Origin: Ensifer adhaerens
GTDB lineage: Bacteria > Pseudomonadota > Alphaproteobacteria > Rhizobiales > Rhizobiaceae
DNA: 64,000 bases
Assembly (NCBI RefSeq): GCF_028993555.1
Contig: NZ_CP118612.1
Location: 558,001 to 622,000 of the forward strand
Reading direction: 5' to 3'
Positions 17,486-26,892 of this stretch are shown here, piece after piece. A program made the translations under genes and the position numbers. The notes beneath the pieces are model-generated. The model did no database searches. It was given only the letters and a program-made list of their open reading frames with translations, and was not told the DNA's origin. Positions within the stretch are counted from its first letter, which is position 1. Every line of letters starts with the position of its first letter.

Positions 17486-18866
17486 TTAAGCCATTACCTC
17501 GAGCGACGGCTTACCGTTGCCATTATCAATGAGCGAGCCCTTCCCGCTGTCGATCGCCACACCGGTCACCGTCAGGGTGTCACCGTCGACGTCGCTGGCA
17601 TTGGCCAGCAGCTCTGCCTTCGTGATCACGCGACCGCCGCTGTCCTCGGCGATCGCCGTCAGGGTGAAGGCAGAGGTCGTCGGGTCGTCGTTGACCGGGG
17701 TGATGTCGAGGCTCGCCGTGCCGGCGACAGTACTCACCATGACCGTCGTCGATCGTGTAGCTGAAGGAGACGCCGGTGTCGTCATTGGCAGCTGGCGTAT
17801 ACGTCCAGGTACCGTCACCATTGTCATGGAGCGTGCCGTCGCCCGCCGAGATTTTCAGGTCCTTTGCCGTCAGGGCGTCGCCGTCGACGTCGTGAGCATT
17901 GGCCAGAAGCTCTGCCTGGGTAATCATCCGCGCGCCGTTGTCCTCGGCGATCGCGGCCAAGGTTGCCGCCGTGGCTGTCGGGGCGTCATTGGTGCCGGTA
18001 ACGGTCCAGGTGACCGAGGTCGGTGTCGAGGCGATGCCGTCCGACACCGCATAGTTCACCGTCACCGTCGTCGTTTTGCCGTCGGCGAGATGGTCGTAGG
18101 CGATATGGCTCGGGTCGAGCGTGAAGGAATGGGTGGCGGCGTTATAGCTGACGCCGTCCGGCAGCGTGTCCTGCACATCGACCACCTGCAGCGTCGCGCC
18201 GTCATCGATGTCGGTGGCGTTGGCGAGCGCGTCGAGCGTCACGGCCGCTCCGCCCTCGGTGGCACCGTCGCTGACTGCACCCGGCACGGCAGGCGCATCA
18301 TTGGTGCCGGTAACGGTCCAGGTGACCGAGGCCGGTGTCGAGGCGATGCCATCCGACACCGCATAGTTCACCGTCACCGTCGTCGTTTTGCCGTCGGCGA
18401 GATGGTCGTAGGCGGCGTGGCTCGGGTCGAGCGTGAAGGAATGGGTGGCAGCGTTATAGCTGACGCCGTCCGGCAGCGTGTCCTGTACATCGACCACCTG
18501 CAGCGTCGCTCCGTCATCGATGTCGGTGGCGTTGGCGAGTGCGTCGAGCGTCACCGCCGCTCCGCCCTCGGTGGCAGCGTCGCTGACCGCACCCGACACG
18601 GCAGGCGCATCATTGGTGCCGGTAACGGTCCAGGTGACCGAGGCCGGTGTCGAAGTGATGCCGTCCGACACCGCATAGTTCACCGTCACCGTCGTCGTTT
18701 TGCCGTCGGCGAGATGGTCGTAGGCGGCATGGCTCGGATCGAGCGTGAAGGAATGGGTGGCGGCGTTATAGCTGACGCCGTCCGGCAGCGTGTCCTGCAC
18801 ATCGACCACCTGCAGCGTCGCGCCGTCATCGATGTCGGTGGCGTTGGCGTGTGCGTCGAGCGTCAC
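17486..18866 (-). pseudogene. VCBS/cadherin-like repeat protein remnant
   Basis: The minus strand encodes about three near-identical 104-residue VCBS-type repeats, each with TLPDGVSYNAATHSFTLDPS and ending in TGTNDAPAV, then further TLTAIAEDSGGRVIT-type units. Such repeats occur in large secreted or surface adhesins of type I systems. The N-terminus is cut off near 18871. A frameshift near 17735 moves the last unit into another frame, which ends at 17486 without an obvious secretion tail. The repeats are 312 bp long at the DNA level. The protein is therefore truncated and probably not made in a useful form. Confidence 0.8.
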
Positions 18867-19267
18867 CGCCGAGACGACGGCGCTTCGAAAGAAGATTCGC
18901 CGAACTGCGCAATTTCTGGTTCAGCCTTGGAAGCGTGCTGTGGGATGATGTGGTCGATGCGCAGCCATCAGCGAAGGCTCGAGGTTTTCGACGGCCTCAT
19001 GGCAGACTAAGTCGGACGGTTGGTGCCGGTCGCCAATGACTTCAACCGCCACAAGTCAACTCGAGCGTCATCCACTGGGATGCCCTCCGCTCGCCTTCCT
19101 TGTCTCGTCCACTATCTTAAGCTTCCACCGAGATCGCTCTCCCCGTTGGCGGCAACCAGACGAATAGCCCGAGATGGACCGAGCGTCGGACTATTTCAAG
19201 AATACCTTCAGCTTCCTCTGGGGCCTGAGGGCCCTTCGAGGGTCTGGCCGGCGTGGACCAACCCCGT
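18867..19267. other. Gene-poor junction region
   Basis: About 400 bases from the broken end of the VCBS remnant to the end of the ABC exporter gene. No gene or insertion-sequence end could be recognised. The sharp loss of the repeat frame at about 18870 marks a recombination point. Confidence 0.4.
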
Positions 19268-21061
19268 TCATACCCGCCGCTCTTCCACAGTTTCGTGCTC
19301 GTAAAGCTGGTCCATGGTCAAGCTGGCAACGTCGGCGAAAGGTGCCTGGCTTTTCACCTGACCGCCACCGAGGATGACGACCTCGTCACAGAACGAGATC
19401 GTGCTTCGGTGATGGCTGATGACGAGCGTCGTGCGGCGTCCCGCTCTCGACTTCAGCGTGTCGACGATGGCCGCTTCCGACAGCCCGTCGACCGCGTTCG
19501 TGGCTTCATCCAGGAGCAGGATATCAGGATCGCGCACCAGGGCCCTGGCGAGTGCCACCCGCTGCCGCTGCCCCGCCGAGAGGCTGGCGCCTCGATAGCC
19601 GACGACGGTTTGATAGCCCTGCGGCAGGGCTTCGATGAAACCATGCGCTTCAGCCATCCTGGCCGCATGCTCCACTTCGGCTTTTGTGGCCTCCCGGCCA
19701 TAGGTGATGTTCTCCAGGATCGTTCCATCGACCAGTTCCAAATCCTGGCTTGCAAGCGCGATGCGGCTTCGCCATTGCACCGGGTCGATCCGGCTCAGAG
19801 GAACACCATCGACGAGAATGCTCCCCTCGTCAGGCTCGACGAAGCGGCATAGTAGATTGACGATCGTCGTCTTGCCGGACCCGGACCGGCCAACAAGCGC
19901 GGTCGAACAGCCGCCCCGTATTGCGAATGCCGCAGATTGCAAAACGACGTCGCGGGAATCGGAGTGCGGATAGCGGAAAGTGACATCATCAAATCTCAGT
20001 TGCCGTCGCAATCCGCCGAAAGGCTCCCTTCCCTCAGGAGACGGAGGCTTGTCGGACGAGTCTAGCAGCCAGCGCACCTCCTCCAGCGAACCACTCCAGC
20101 CCTGTATCTGGCTCCAGGACATTTGCAGTGCGCGCATTTGCGGCTGCAAGCGGTAGAGCAGGACCACGAAGGCGACGATGACGGGAAAAGTAACGCCCAC
20201 TGACCAAGCGCCGACGACGACGGCCAGGAAAAGCATGGAGTGGAGCGTCTCGGTCAAGGGCGGCAGCAGGGCCTGACGGGCCTGTAGCGCGAACGCGGCG
20301 CGCCGAACGGCATCCGACGCCCCATCGAACCCGGCCTTTTCCCGCGCCTCCTGGCCGAATACCCGTATCAAGCGGCCGGCGTGAACCAGATGGAGCATCC
20401 GGGCCGCCAGTTCGCCGTTGAAGGCGGTGACATCGCGGCTCGGGGCCTTGAGCGTTGCGGACAAGACATAATGCAGGAGCTGGACGAGAACGAGGCCGAG
20501 CGCCACGAACAACGTCATTTGCCAGGACAGAAGCAGAAGGAACGCGAGGAGGATGATGGTGGCCGAGCCATTTACCAGCGCCGCAAGCGCGGTTTGCACC
20601 GCATCGGAAGCCCGCCAAGACTCGTTTGAAATGACATTGAGCAACCGCCCCGGATTCTCCTTCATCAAGAAGGGATAGCCGACCTGCAGCAATTGAGACG
20701 ACAGGGCGCCGCGGATCGAATGGCCCGCCTTGCCGTAGATGAAAGTCGCAAGCACCGTATTGGCAAAAGCCAGGACGTTCTTGAGGGAAATCAGGGCAAG
20801 GGCGGCAGCCGCTATGACGACCAGCCGATGACGATCGTCCATCCCCGATCCGACTTGCTGGAAGAGAGCGGAGATGCCGCTCAACGCCGCCGGGTCCTGA
20901 TCGCCAGCGATGATTCCCAGCATCGGAATGATGAGGCCGATCCCGGCGCCCTCCAGCGCCGCACTGCAAAGGCCGAGGATCACCACAAACGGAAGCAGAC
21001 GCAGTTGGCCACCCAACGCATCACGCAACAGCTGGAGGCTCGGCAAGAGGATACGGAACAT
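19268..21061 (-). CDS. ABC exporter with fused membrane and ATPase domains
   Basis: A 597-residue half-transporter. An N-terminal six-helix ABC membrane domain (about residues 20-320) is followed by an ATPase with Walker A GRSGSGKTT, signature LSAGQRQRVALARAL and Walker B ILLLDEATNAVD. It resembles MsbA and the PglK lipid-linked oligosaccharide flippase. Two glycosyltransferases and an acyltransferase are encoded just upstream on the same strand, so export or flipping of a lipid-linked glycan is the likely role. No peptidase domain is present, which argues against bacteriocin export. Confidence 0.88.
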   Translation of the reverse strand: MFRILLPSLQLLRDALGGQLRLLPFVVILGLCSAALEGAGIGLIIPMLGIIAGDQDPAALSGISALFQQVGSGMDDRHRLVVIAAAALALISLKNVLAFANTVLATFIYGKAGHSIRGALSSQLLQVGYPFLMKENPGRLLNVISNESWRASDAVQTALAALVNGSATIILLAFLLLLSWQMTLFVALGLVLVQLLHYVLSATLKAPSRDVTAFNGELAARMLHLVHAGRLIRVFGQEAREKAGFDGASDAVRRAAFALQARQALLPPLTETLHSMLFLAVVVGAWSVGVTFPVIVAFVVLLYRLQPQMRALQMSWSQIQGWSGSLEEVRWLLDSSDKPPSPEGREPFGGLRRQLRFDDVTFRYPHSDSRDVVLQSAAFAIRGGCSTALVGRSGSGKTTIVNLLCRFVEPDEGSILVDGVPLSRIDPVQWRSRIALASQDLELVDGTILENITYGREATKAEVEHAARMAEAHGFIEALPQGYQTVVGYRGASLSAGQRQRVALARALVRDPDILLLDEATNAVDGLSEAAIVDTLKSRAGRRTTLVISHHRSTISFCDEVVILGGGQVKSQAPFADVASLTMDQLYEHETVEERRV

Positions 21062-21073
21062 GATGGCGTGTCC

Positions 21074-22102
21074 TCAGCGCTGGAGTTGTTCTTTGGTCTG
21101 CTGCTCGACTTGGCCCGCCGTCCGCGCGGAGACGAACAGACCCAGGAACTTGAGAGCGCCAAGCAGGTTCATCAAGGCGATCGGCCAGTGAGAGAGGTGC
21201 AAGACAGGGTCAAATCGGGGGCCACCGAAGATTTCGGCGCAGGCAGACCGGACGGTCCAACAGAAATGCCGGAGCAGCCACGGCGCGGTGCGGACGTGTT
21301 TCACGCAGAGTGCGCCATTGCCGAGGCTGTAGTTGCGATGAAGCGTCTCGATGGTCGCGCGGGCACGGCGGCCGTGGTGATGAAAGACGACCATATTTGG
21401 GACATATTCGATCGGAATGCCGAGCCGATAGGCGCGCACCAGATAATCCGTGTCTTCGGCCGACCGCAGCGGGGCGCCGGCGCCGAAACGTTCATCGAAA
21501 GCGCCGACGCGCAGCGCGACCTCGCGGTGCATCGTCATGTTGCAACCCAAGACGAATCCGCCCGGATGAACGTGACAGGTCAACCGTTCGCGTGCGTTCG
21601 ACCGCTTGATCGTGAAGGGCAGGTCGCTGGCGTCTCCGAGTTCAACGCGGCCGCCGCGGATGATGGCACCTTCACCGCCTGCGTAGTGGCGCTCGAGGTC
21701 GCGCAGATAGTTCGCATCGACTTCGCAATCGTCGTCGATGAAGATCAAGATGCCACCGCGGGCGCGTGCCATGGCCGCGTTGCGCGCAGTAGCTAGGCCC
21801 GGCCGTCTCTCGACCAGATGCGTGACAGCCAGCGGCGACGCAGAGGTAATCCGAGCAATTCGCTCCGGCGTGTCATCGGTTGATCCGTTGTCAACGACGA
21901 TCAATTCCCACCGGATGGCAGCATGGATACCACAAGCCGCCTCGATCGATCGGATGCAGGTCTCGAGCGCCTCGGCTCGGTTGCGCGTGCAGACGATAAA
22001 GCTTGCAAATGGCGCGTCGCGTGACGTAGGCGCCAACGCGGCCGACGTCTCCGCCACGTCGCCCCGCTCCACCGCTGACCACTTCAAGCCTTCGACGGTC
22101 AT
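21074..22102 (-). CDS. Family 2 glycosyltransferase
   Basis: A 342-residue GT-A fold enzyme. The nucleotide-binding start is SFIVCTRNRAEALETCIRSI and VVDNGSTDDTP, and the metal-binding DXD motif is in ILIFIDDDCEVD. A hydrophobic C-terminal segment may hold it at the membrane. The ATG at 22102 lies one base beyond the end of the preceding glycosyltransferase gene, so it is read as part of one operon: acyltransferase, two transferases, exporter. The donor sugar and acceptor are unknown. Confidence 0.88.
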   Translation of the reverse strand: MTVEGLKWSAVERGDVAETSAALAPTSRDAPFASFIVCTRNRAEALETCIRSIEAACGIHAAIRWELIVVDNGSTDDTPERIARITSASPLAVTHLVERRPGLATARNAAMARARGGILIFIDDDCEVDANYLRDLERHYAGGEGAIIRGGRVELGDASDLPFTIKRSNARERLTCHVHPGGFVLGCNMTMHREVALRVGAFDERFGAGAPLRSAEDTDYLVRAYRLGIPIEYVPNMVVFHHHGRRARATIETLHRNYSLGNGALCVKHVRTAPWLLRHFCWTVRSACAEIFGGPRFDPVLHLSHWPIALMNLLGALKFLGLFVSARTAGQVEQQTKEQLQR

Positions 22103-22103
22103 G

Positions 22104-23207
22104 CTAGTGCATCCCCTCGCGTGGAAGCACGCTCGCCGCTGGCACGGAACGCAGATATCGCGACAAAGCGTCCAGCCGGCTGGTGGCCGCCAGCGACATC
22201 CGGCTGCACCACGGGGCACGGGTCGCCGCGATAAGGCCATATCGTTCCCGACGACGAATGAGCCCCCATTTGCCCGTCTGCGTCAAAAACTCATGGGTGA
22301 ACTCTGGCCGCCGTTCGTCGCTGACGAGCTGATAGAGAAAATAAAAGAGATTCAACGCGCCCGCCTCGTAGCCTGCACGGGTTTGCGGAGGAAGCGCCGA
22401 GACCCTGTCCTCGAGGGAAAGAATGCACCCGGCCGCCTGCCGGATCGTTTTGGACGTCAGCGCAAGACCGATGTTGTTCAGGACGCCGGGATTGTGACAA
22501 AGACGTTCAAGCTCGAGGTTTTCGGCAACGATCGCCAGATGTGTGCGGCGCATCTGGCGCTTATGCGTGTTCGTCACGCTGTTGCCGTGAATTCGATAGG
22601 CGATCAGCGCCTCATCGATCATCTTCGCGGAAAAACGGTCGGTGACGCGCCGGAAGAGATCAAAATCCTCTGCATGCACATAATGCGCGTCATAGCGCAG
22701 CATATCCTGCGGGATGACGCGCCTGTTAAAGACAACGGTCGAGTGGATGAAGATCGTGAAAAACTTCGAAAGCGCCCTGAGGCTTGCCGGTTGGTAGATC
22801 GGGTTGGATGTGCCGCGGATGATACGGTCGCCGAGGAGCGTGTCGATGCCGGTGCCGCAGAGCGCGAGTTCTGGCTGCTTAACGAACGACGACACCTGGC
22901 GCGATAGCCGCGAAGGATAGGAAATGTCATCGGCATCCATTCGGGCGATGAGATCACCCTTCGCCAAGGCGAGGCCCTCGTTCAGGGTTGCGATCAGCCC
23001 GCGATTTTCGCGGGAGACAATGGTAATGCGACCGTCCGCCTGTTGATAGCGTCGCATGATGTCCAGCGAGCGATCACGCGAGCCGTCGTCGATGGCGATG
23101 ACCTCCAGCCGCTCGTGATCCTGCCTCAAGATGCTTTCGAGCGCCGCGGCGAGATAGGGCTCGGCGTTGTAAACAGGCAGCAGGACGGAAACCAACGGAA
23201 CGGTCAT
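22104..23207 (-). CDS. Family 2 glycosyltransferase
   Basis: A 367-residue GT-A glycosyltransferase. VSVLLPVYNAEPYLAAALES and VIAIDDGSRDRS form the nucleotide-sugar site, and ARMDADDISYPSR carries the DXD motif. It is closest to the WcaA/exopolysaccharide class of family 2. ATG 23207 is preferred over TTG 23213 because it forms an ATGA overlap with the acyltransferase stop. Together with the next transferase it probably adds two sugars to a surface glycan. Confidence 0.88.
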   Translation of the reverse strand: MTVPLVSVLLPVYNAEPYLAAALESILRQDHERLEVIAIDDGSRDRSLDIMRRYQQADGRITIVSRENRGLIATLNEGLALAKGDLIARMDADDISYPSRLSRQVSSFVKQPELALCGTGIDTLLGDRIIRGTSNPIYQPASLRALSKFFTIFIHSTVVFNRRVIPQDMLRYDAHYVHAEDFDLFRRVTDRFSAKMIDEALIAYRIHGNSVTNTHKRQMRRTHLAIVAENLELERLCHNPGVLNNIGLALTSKTIRQAAGCILSLEDRVSALPPQTRAGYEAGALNLFYFLYQLVSDERRPEFTHEFLTQTGKWGLIRRRERYGLIAATRAPWCSRMSLAATSRLDALSRYLRSVPAASVLPREGMH

Positions 23208-24418
23208 GGGCAATCTCGACTTATTGCAGATCTAACGTTTGAAAGCGTCTTTCCTCGGGCGCAGGGTGCAACGACGCCCGGAAGATAAGCCGCGACGGTT
23301 CGCCCACGAAGGCAATCGGTTGCTTGCCCTGTGTTCATCGGGACAACACCGGAACTGCTGTTCGCGCGCACATAGGGGAAGTGCCGTTTCAGGGCATTGA
23401 GCGGCTTCTCGAAAGCGAACCAGGAGACAGCGGCCACGATCAACGTGGCGGAGCCAGCGACGAGTAAGCGTCGCAACCCCTGCTCGGCAATGTCGATCGG
23501 TATCCACGCCTGCGCCTTGACGACCAGCGCGAGCACGACAGGATGATACAGATAGACTCCATAGCTAACGCACCCAAGCGCCGTCAACGGCTTAAGTTCG
23601 AGTAGCCTGCCGACCCGGCCGCCGAAGCCGGTGGAAGCGCATCCTACCAGCATCGCGACCGGGATGAGCGGAAAGGCTTCGAGGCCGATCCAGACGAGCC
23701 AATCGAGCACAGGACCTGTCGAGGTCGATCGTGCCCAAAGGAGCGCAGAGGATAAGATGGAAAGCGGCAGCCAACTGACCATCATCCATCGCGGCCAAGA
23801 CATGAAGGTCGAACGGTGGACGGCCAGGAGTGCTCCCGCCGCCAGGGCGTCCATCGAGGCGGGAGGCAGCAAATCGCGCGCAAGCGAAGGCTCCCCCGTC
23901 AGCGGCCAATAGAAGCGGTAGGCCAGCGAACTGGCAATCACACCGACGCAGACCCGCCCAAGCAAAGGGCGTGGTGTCAGAACAACGAGCAGTGGCCAAG
24001 CGATGTAGAATTGCTCTTCAATGCTCAGGCTCCAGGTGTGACAGAGAACCCATGGCGTCCACGCGTCCCTGAGCGCATACCAGAAGTTCGAGATGTAAAG
24101 CGCATGCCAGACCCAACCATCCCTGGCGCCCTCCAGGTTGACCAGCCACAGGACGCTCAGCATCCCGAAATAGGGTGGAAAGATACGCACGGCGCGACGC
24201 GCGTAGAAGGATTTGAGAGCCATCGCCGGCTCGAACTGAGCAGCGGAACGGGCGTCGAGCAGCAGCCGTGTGATCAGAAAGCCGCTGAGAACGAAGAACA
24301 GCCTTACTCCAAGGTGTCCCAAATGGGAATCGTCCGCAGCAAAAAGATGCGCGTACAAAACCATTGAAACGGCAGCGGCTCGCAACCCGTCCAACTGACG
24401 GTCGCGCATATTCAGCAT
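23204..24418 (-). CDS. Acyltransferase 3 family membrane protein (OafA-like)
   Basis: A 404-residue integral membrane acyltransferase with about ten hydrophobic segments. The family start RQLDGLRAAAVSMVLYAHLF contains the active-site histidine, and FVLSGFLITRLLL is typical. Members O-acetylate or acylate lipopolysaccharide, exopolysaccharide or Nod factors. The ATG at 24418 is supported by GAAGGGAT 6-12 bases upstream. It is the first gene of the glycan operon, and its stop overlaps the first glycosyltransferase start. The final 40 residues are polar. Confidence 0.87.
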   Translation of the reverse strand: MLNMRDRQLDGLRAAAVSMVLYAHLFAADDSHLGHLGVRLFFVLSGFLITRLLLDARSAAQFEPAMALKSFYARRAVRIFPPYFGMLSVLWLVNLEGARDGWVWHALYISNFWYALRDAWTPWVLCHTWSLSIEEQFYIAWPLLVVLTPRPLLGRVCVGVIASSLAYRFYWPLTGEPSLARDLLPPASMDALAAGALLAVHRSTFMSWPRWMMVSWLPLSILSSALLWARSTSTGPVLDWLVWIGLEAFPLIPVAMLVGCASTGFGGRVGRLLELKPLTALGCVSYGVYLYHPVVLALVVKAQAWIPIDIAEQGLRRLLVAGSATLIVAAVSWFAFEKPLNALKRHFPYVRANSSSGVVPMNTGQATDCLRGRTVAAYLPGVVAPCARGKTLSNVRSAISRDCP

Positions 24419-24706
24419 TGAACATCCCTTCGGAGTTCCGACCCTTCCAGGCCTCGTTCCTTGTGGAGCCAACTTCTGGTCAGCTACGATTTTGCCGCGA
24501 GGTTGCCATTTGCTTCGAAAGAAGCGTGAAAGTCTGATCGGTCGCACAGAGCGTTGAAGGCGGCCCCAAACGGCTAGGGTCGAATAGGGGCCAAACTTTG
24601 ACCACTTGGTTAGAGCGTTACCCGGACTGTTTGAATCATTTGGTCTTCAAATCGGACTTCAGCCTGCTGTAGAAATCGTTGGGGGGCATCCGGACGAAAG
24701 ATCCGA

Positions 24707-24940
24707 AGCCGGTTATCGCCCGCCCTATTCTATGCGTTCGATCTTCTTTACCTCGACGGTCATGACATGCGCCAGGTCGAGTATCGGACCCGCCAGCATC
24801 TGCTGGAGGAGGCGCTACCAGGTCAAGAGGGAGCAATCCTGCTTTCGGAAGAGGTGGACGCCGACCCGGCACAATTGCTTGCGCACGCCTATAGCTTGGG
24901 CCTGGAAGGCATCGTCGGGAAGCGTGAAGACACAATTTAG
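24707..24940 (+). pseudogene. ATP-dependent DNA ligase (LigD type) fragment
   Basis: One frame reads ALFYAFDLLYLDGHDMRQVE and later AYSLGLEGIVGKRED before a TAG stop at 24938. These two blocks belong to the adenylation domain of LigD-type ligases of bacterial non-homologous end joining. Only about 75 codons remain. Both the front of the ligase domain and everything after the GLEGIVxKR motif are missing, so it cannot work. Plasmid-borne ligD genes are common in rhizobia, and this is a relic of one. Confidence 0.72.
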
Positions 24941-25398
24941 ATCGCGAGGGGTTCATAGGCAGTTTCGCCGTAACATAGGTCTCCATCGTTAGTTGAGAAG
25001 TGAAGTATGGTTTTACTTCTAATACTCGACGAACGTTGAGAGAACACAAAGTGTACGAACCAAATTTTAAAACCCTAAGTATTAAGGGAAAGTTGCCAGA
25101 CCCGCGGCGGGCGTCGGGCACACCACGCAAGGGGGTGCTGTCGGGGGCGTTACCGGGAAACGGCCACCAGTCTGGAGATGGCGCGTTTCGTTCAGAGTCT
25201 CGTCGTCGTACCAGGCTGCATCGCTTAACGGATTTTTAGCCTGCTCCATATTACCTATTTCTAATGTGTGGATTAGGACGGCAGCGCGAGATGCGGTCGA
25301 CTGGGTCGCATCTCGCTCCAGCTAGAGATTGACGCGCAATTGAGTTGGCCACTGCCCACGAAGTCGTCGTGATCTGTTGAGGGGCAACGAAGCGTAAG
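24941..25398. other. Gene-poor stretch before the TadG-like gene
   Basis: About 460 bases. The first half is more AT-rich than the surroundings. No gene, tRNA or clear hairpin was seen. It should contain the promoter of the TadG-like gene. Confidence 0.4.
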
Positions 25399-26736
25399 AT
25401 GCTAAGCAATCTGAGGAACAAGCTCGTCCGCCTCCTTAAGGACGACGGCGGCAACTTCGCCATTCTGACAGCTCTGGCGTTGGTGCCGTTGTTTACCGGC
25501 GCGTCCATCGCCATCAATCTCGCCCGTATCAATCTTGAATCCGCCAAAATGCAGGACGGGCTCGATGCGGCCGCCTTTTCCGCGGTCAAGTCCTATGGCG
25601 AGGGGGCGAATGAGGCCAAGGCGAAAGACCTGGCGAACAACACCTTCTTCGCCAACTTCGGCACGCCGGAGATCGTTGAAGAGATCGGCTCGGAGGGGAG
25701 CTCGGCGCCGGTGGAGTCGCAGGCCATCAAAGTCGCCTTCGGTACCCTCGGCGTGGAGACCACGGCGACGGCAACCTATGAGCTCAAGTACGCGCCGCTC
25801 TTCTGGGGCCTTAAACCCTATACGATTGATCGCGCAAGCGTGGCAGCCCGCATGCCGGGAAGGGAAGCGTGTATGCTGGCGCTTCACCCAACGGCAACCC
25901 GGGCGTTCGAAGTGAGCGGTAGTGCCAGTGTCGATACGTCCGGCTGTACCATCACGTCGAATTCGACCGATCCGCAGTCGATCTATCTCAGCGGCTCGGC
26001 CACCCTCAAGACCGAGTGTCTTTATACGGCCGGCAAGGTCTCGGCGACGCTAGCCCATCTCGAGCTTGCTTGCCCCAAGGCCGTGGAGGAGGTTGCGCCG
26101 ATCTCCGATCCGTTCGGGTCCAAGAAGATGCCGACAACCGGGAGTTGGGTGAGCCTCGCGGGATGCGGCCAGAACTTTGTCGGCGGCGGTAGCGGCAATG
26201 GTGACTGCAATGGCACGAGCAAGACGCCGAACAACGTTCCTGCCGGCTATACCGTCGAACTGAAGCCCGGCACCTACGGTGGTTTAGAGATCAAGGGCAA
26301 GGTTCTTCTGCGGCCGGGCTACTACATCATCGACGGCGGAAACCTAAAATTCGCCAGTCAGTCGGTGATCAGCGGCGAAGGTGTCACCTTCTTCCTGTTG
26401 AACGGTGCGCAGCTCGACATTCACGGCGGCTCGACCTTCAAGGTCAGCCCATCGCTTACGGGTGATTGGGCAGGTTTCGCGATCGTCGCCGCCAGAAACA
26501 ATACCGCGACCGCGACGATCAACGGCAATAGTGCCTCGTCGCTTGCGGGTATCATCTACATGCCGGCATCGAAAGAGATCCAGTATGCCGGCAACGGCTC
26601 GACCGGCGGCGAATGCGTGCGCATCGTCGCGCAGGAGATCACCATGATCGGCAACAGCAGCTTCAAGCTGGATTGCAAGGCGGCGCTTGCCAACAACACC
26701 ATCAACAATCCTGGTGCGATTCGCCTCCTCAGATAG
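25399..26736 (+). CDS. TadG-like Flp pilus assembly protein (orphan)
   Basis: A 445-residue protein with the Tad/TadG N-terminal pattern: GGNFAILTALALVPLFTGAS as the single membrane segment (about residues 17-40), then a helical stretch with DAAAFSAVKSYGEGANEAKA. The rest is an extracytoplasmic domain rich in Gly, Ser and Thr that looks beta-rich. TadG-type proteins take part in tight-adherence pilus assembly in the periplasm. No other tad gene is nearby, so it either serves a pilus encoded elsewhere or works alone as a surface protein. Confidence 0.8.
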   Translation: MLSNLRNKLVRLLKDDGGNFAILTALALVPLFTGASIAINLARINLESAKMQDGLDAAAFSAVKSYGEGANEAKAKDLANNTFFANFGTPEIVEEIGSEGSSAPVESQAIKVAFGTLGVETTATATYELKYAPLFWGLKPYTIDRASVAARMPGREACMLALHPTATRAFEVSGSASVDTSGCTITSNSTDPQSIYLSGSATLKTECLYTAGKVSATLAHLELACPKAVEEVAPISDPFGSKKMPTTGSWVSLAGCGQNFVGGGSGNGDCNGTSKTPNNVPAGYTVELKPGTYGGLEIKGKVLLRPGYYIIDGGNLKFASQSVISGEGVTFFLLNGAQLDIHGGSTFKVSPSLTGDWAGFAIVAARNNTATATINGNSASSLAGIIYMPASKEIQYAGNGSTGGECVRIVAQEITMIGNSSFKLDCKAALANNTINNPGAIRLLR

Positions 26737-26816
26737 CAAAAGGCAAACATTTGCAGCACGAGGCAACGCTCCCTAGAGCGCCGCTCCGACAGCGTAGATG
26801 GTCAGTCGAGCGATTT

Positions 26817-26892
26817 ATGAACGGCGAATTCAGCGCAACCCCGCCGCACGGCGAGTTTACAGGTGGGTAGTCCAAGGATTGACGACGGGGAC
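26817..26892. repeat. Repeat junction, copy A (cyclase tail joined to fitB tail)
   Basis: Bases 26817-26840 are identical to 35960-35983, the 3' end of the receiver-cyclase gene. Bases 26841-26892 match 36073-36121, the 3' end of the fitB-type toxin gene, with one substitution and a 3-base insertion. The 89 bases that separate the two parts at the other locus are absent here. It is therefore a shortened copy of that gene junction. Confidence 0.75.

Noticed and set aside
17517..19010. A 497-residue plus-strand frame with regular repeats
   Set aside because: It is the antisense of the VCBS-repeat remnant. The repeated DNA keeps both strands open, and the amino-acid composition is unnatural.
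20693..21796. A 367-residue plus-strand frame opposite the glycan cluster
   Set aside because: It lies wholly antisense to the ABC exporter and a glycosyltransferase, both with clear motifs, and has no recognisable domain.
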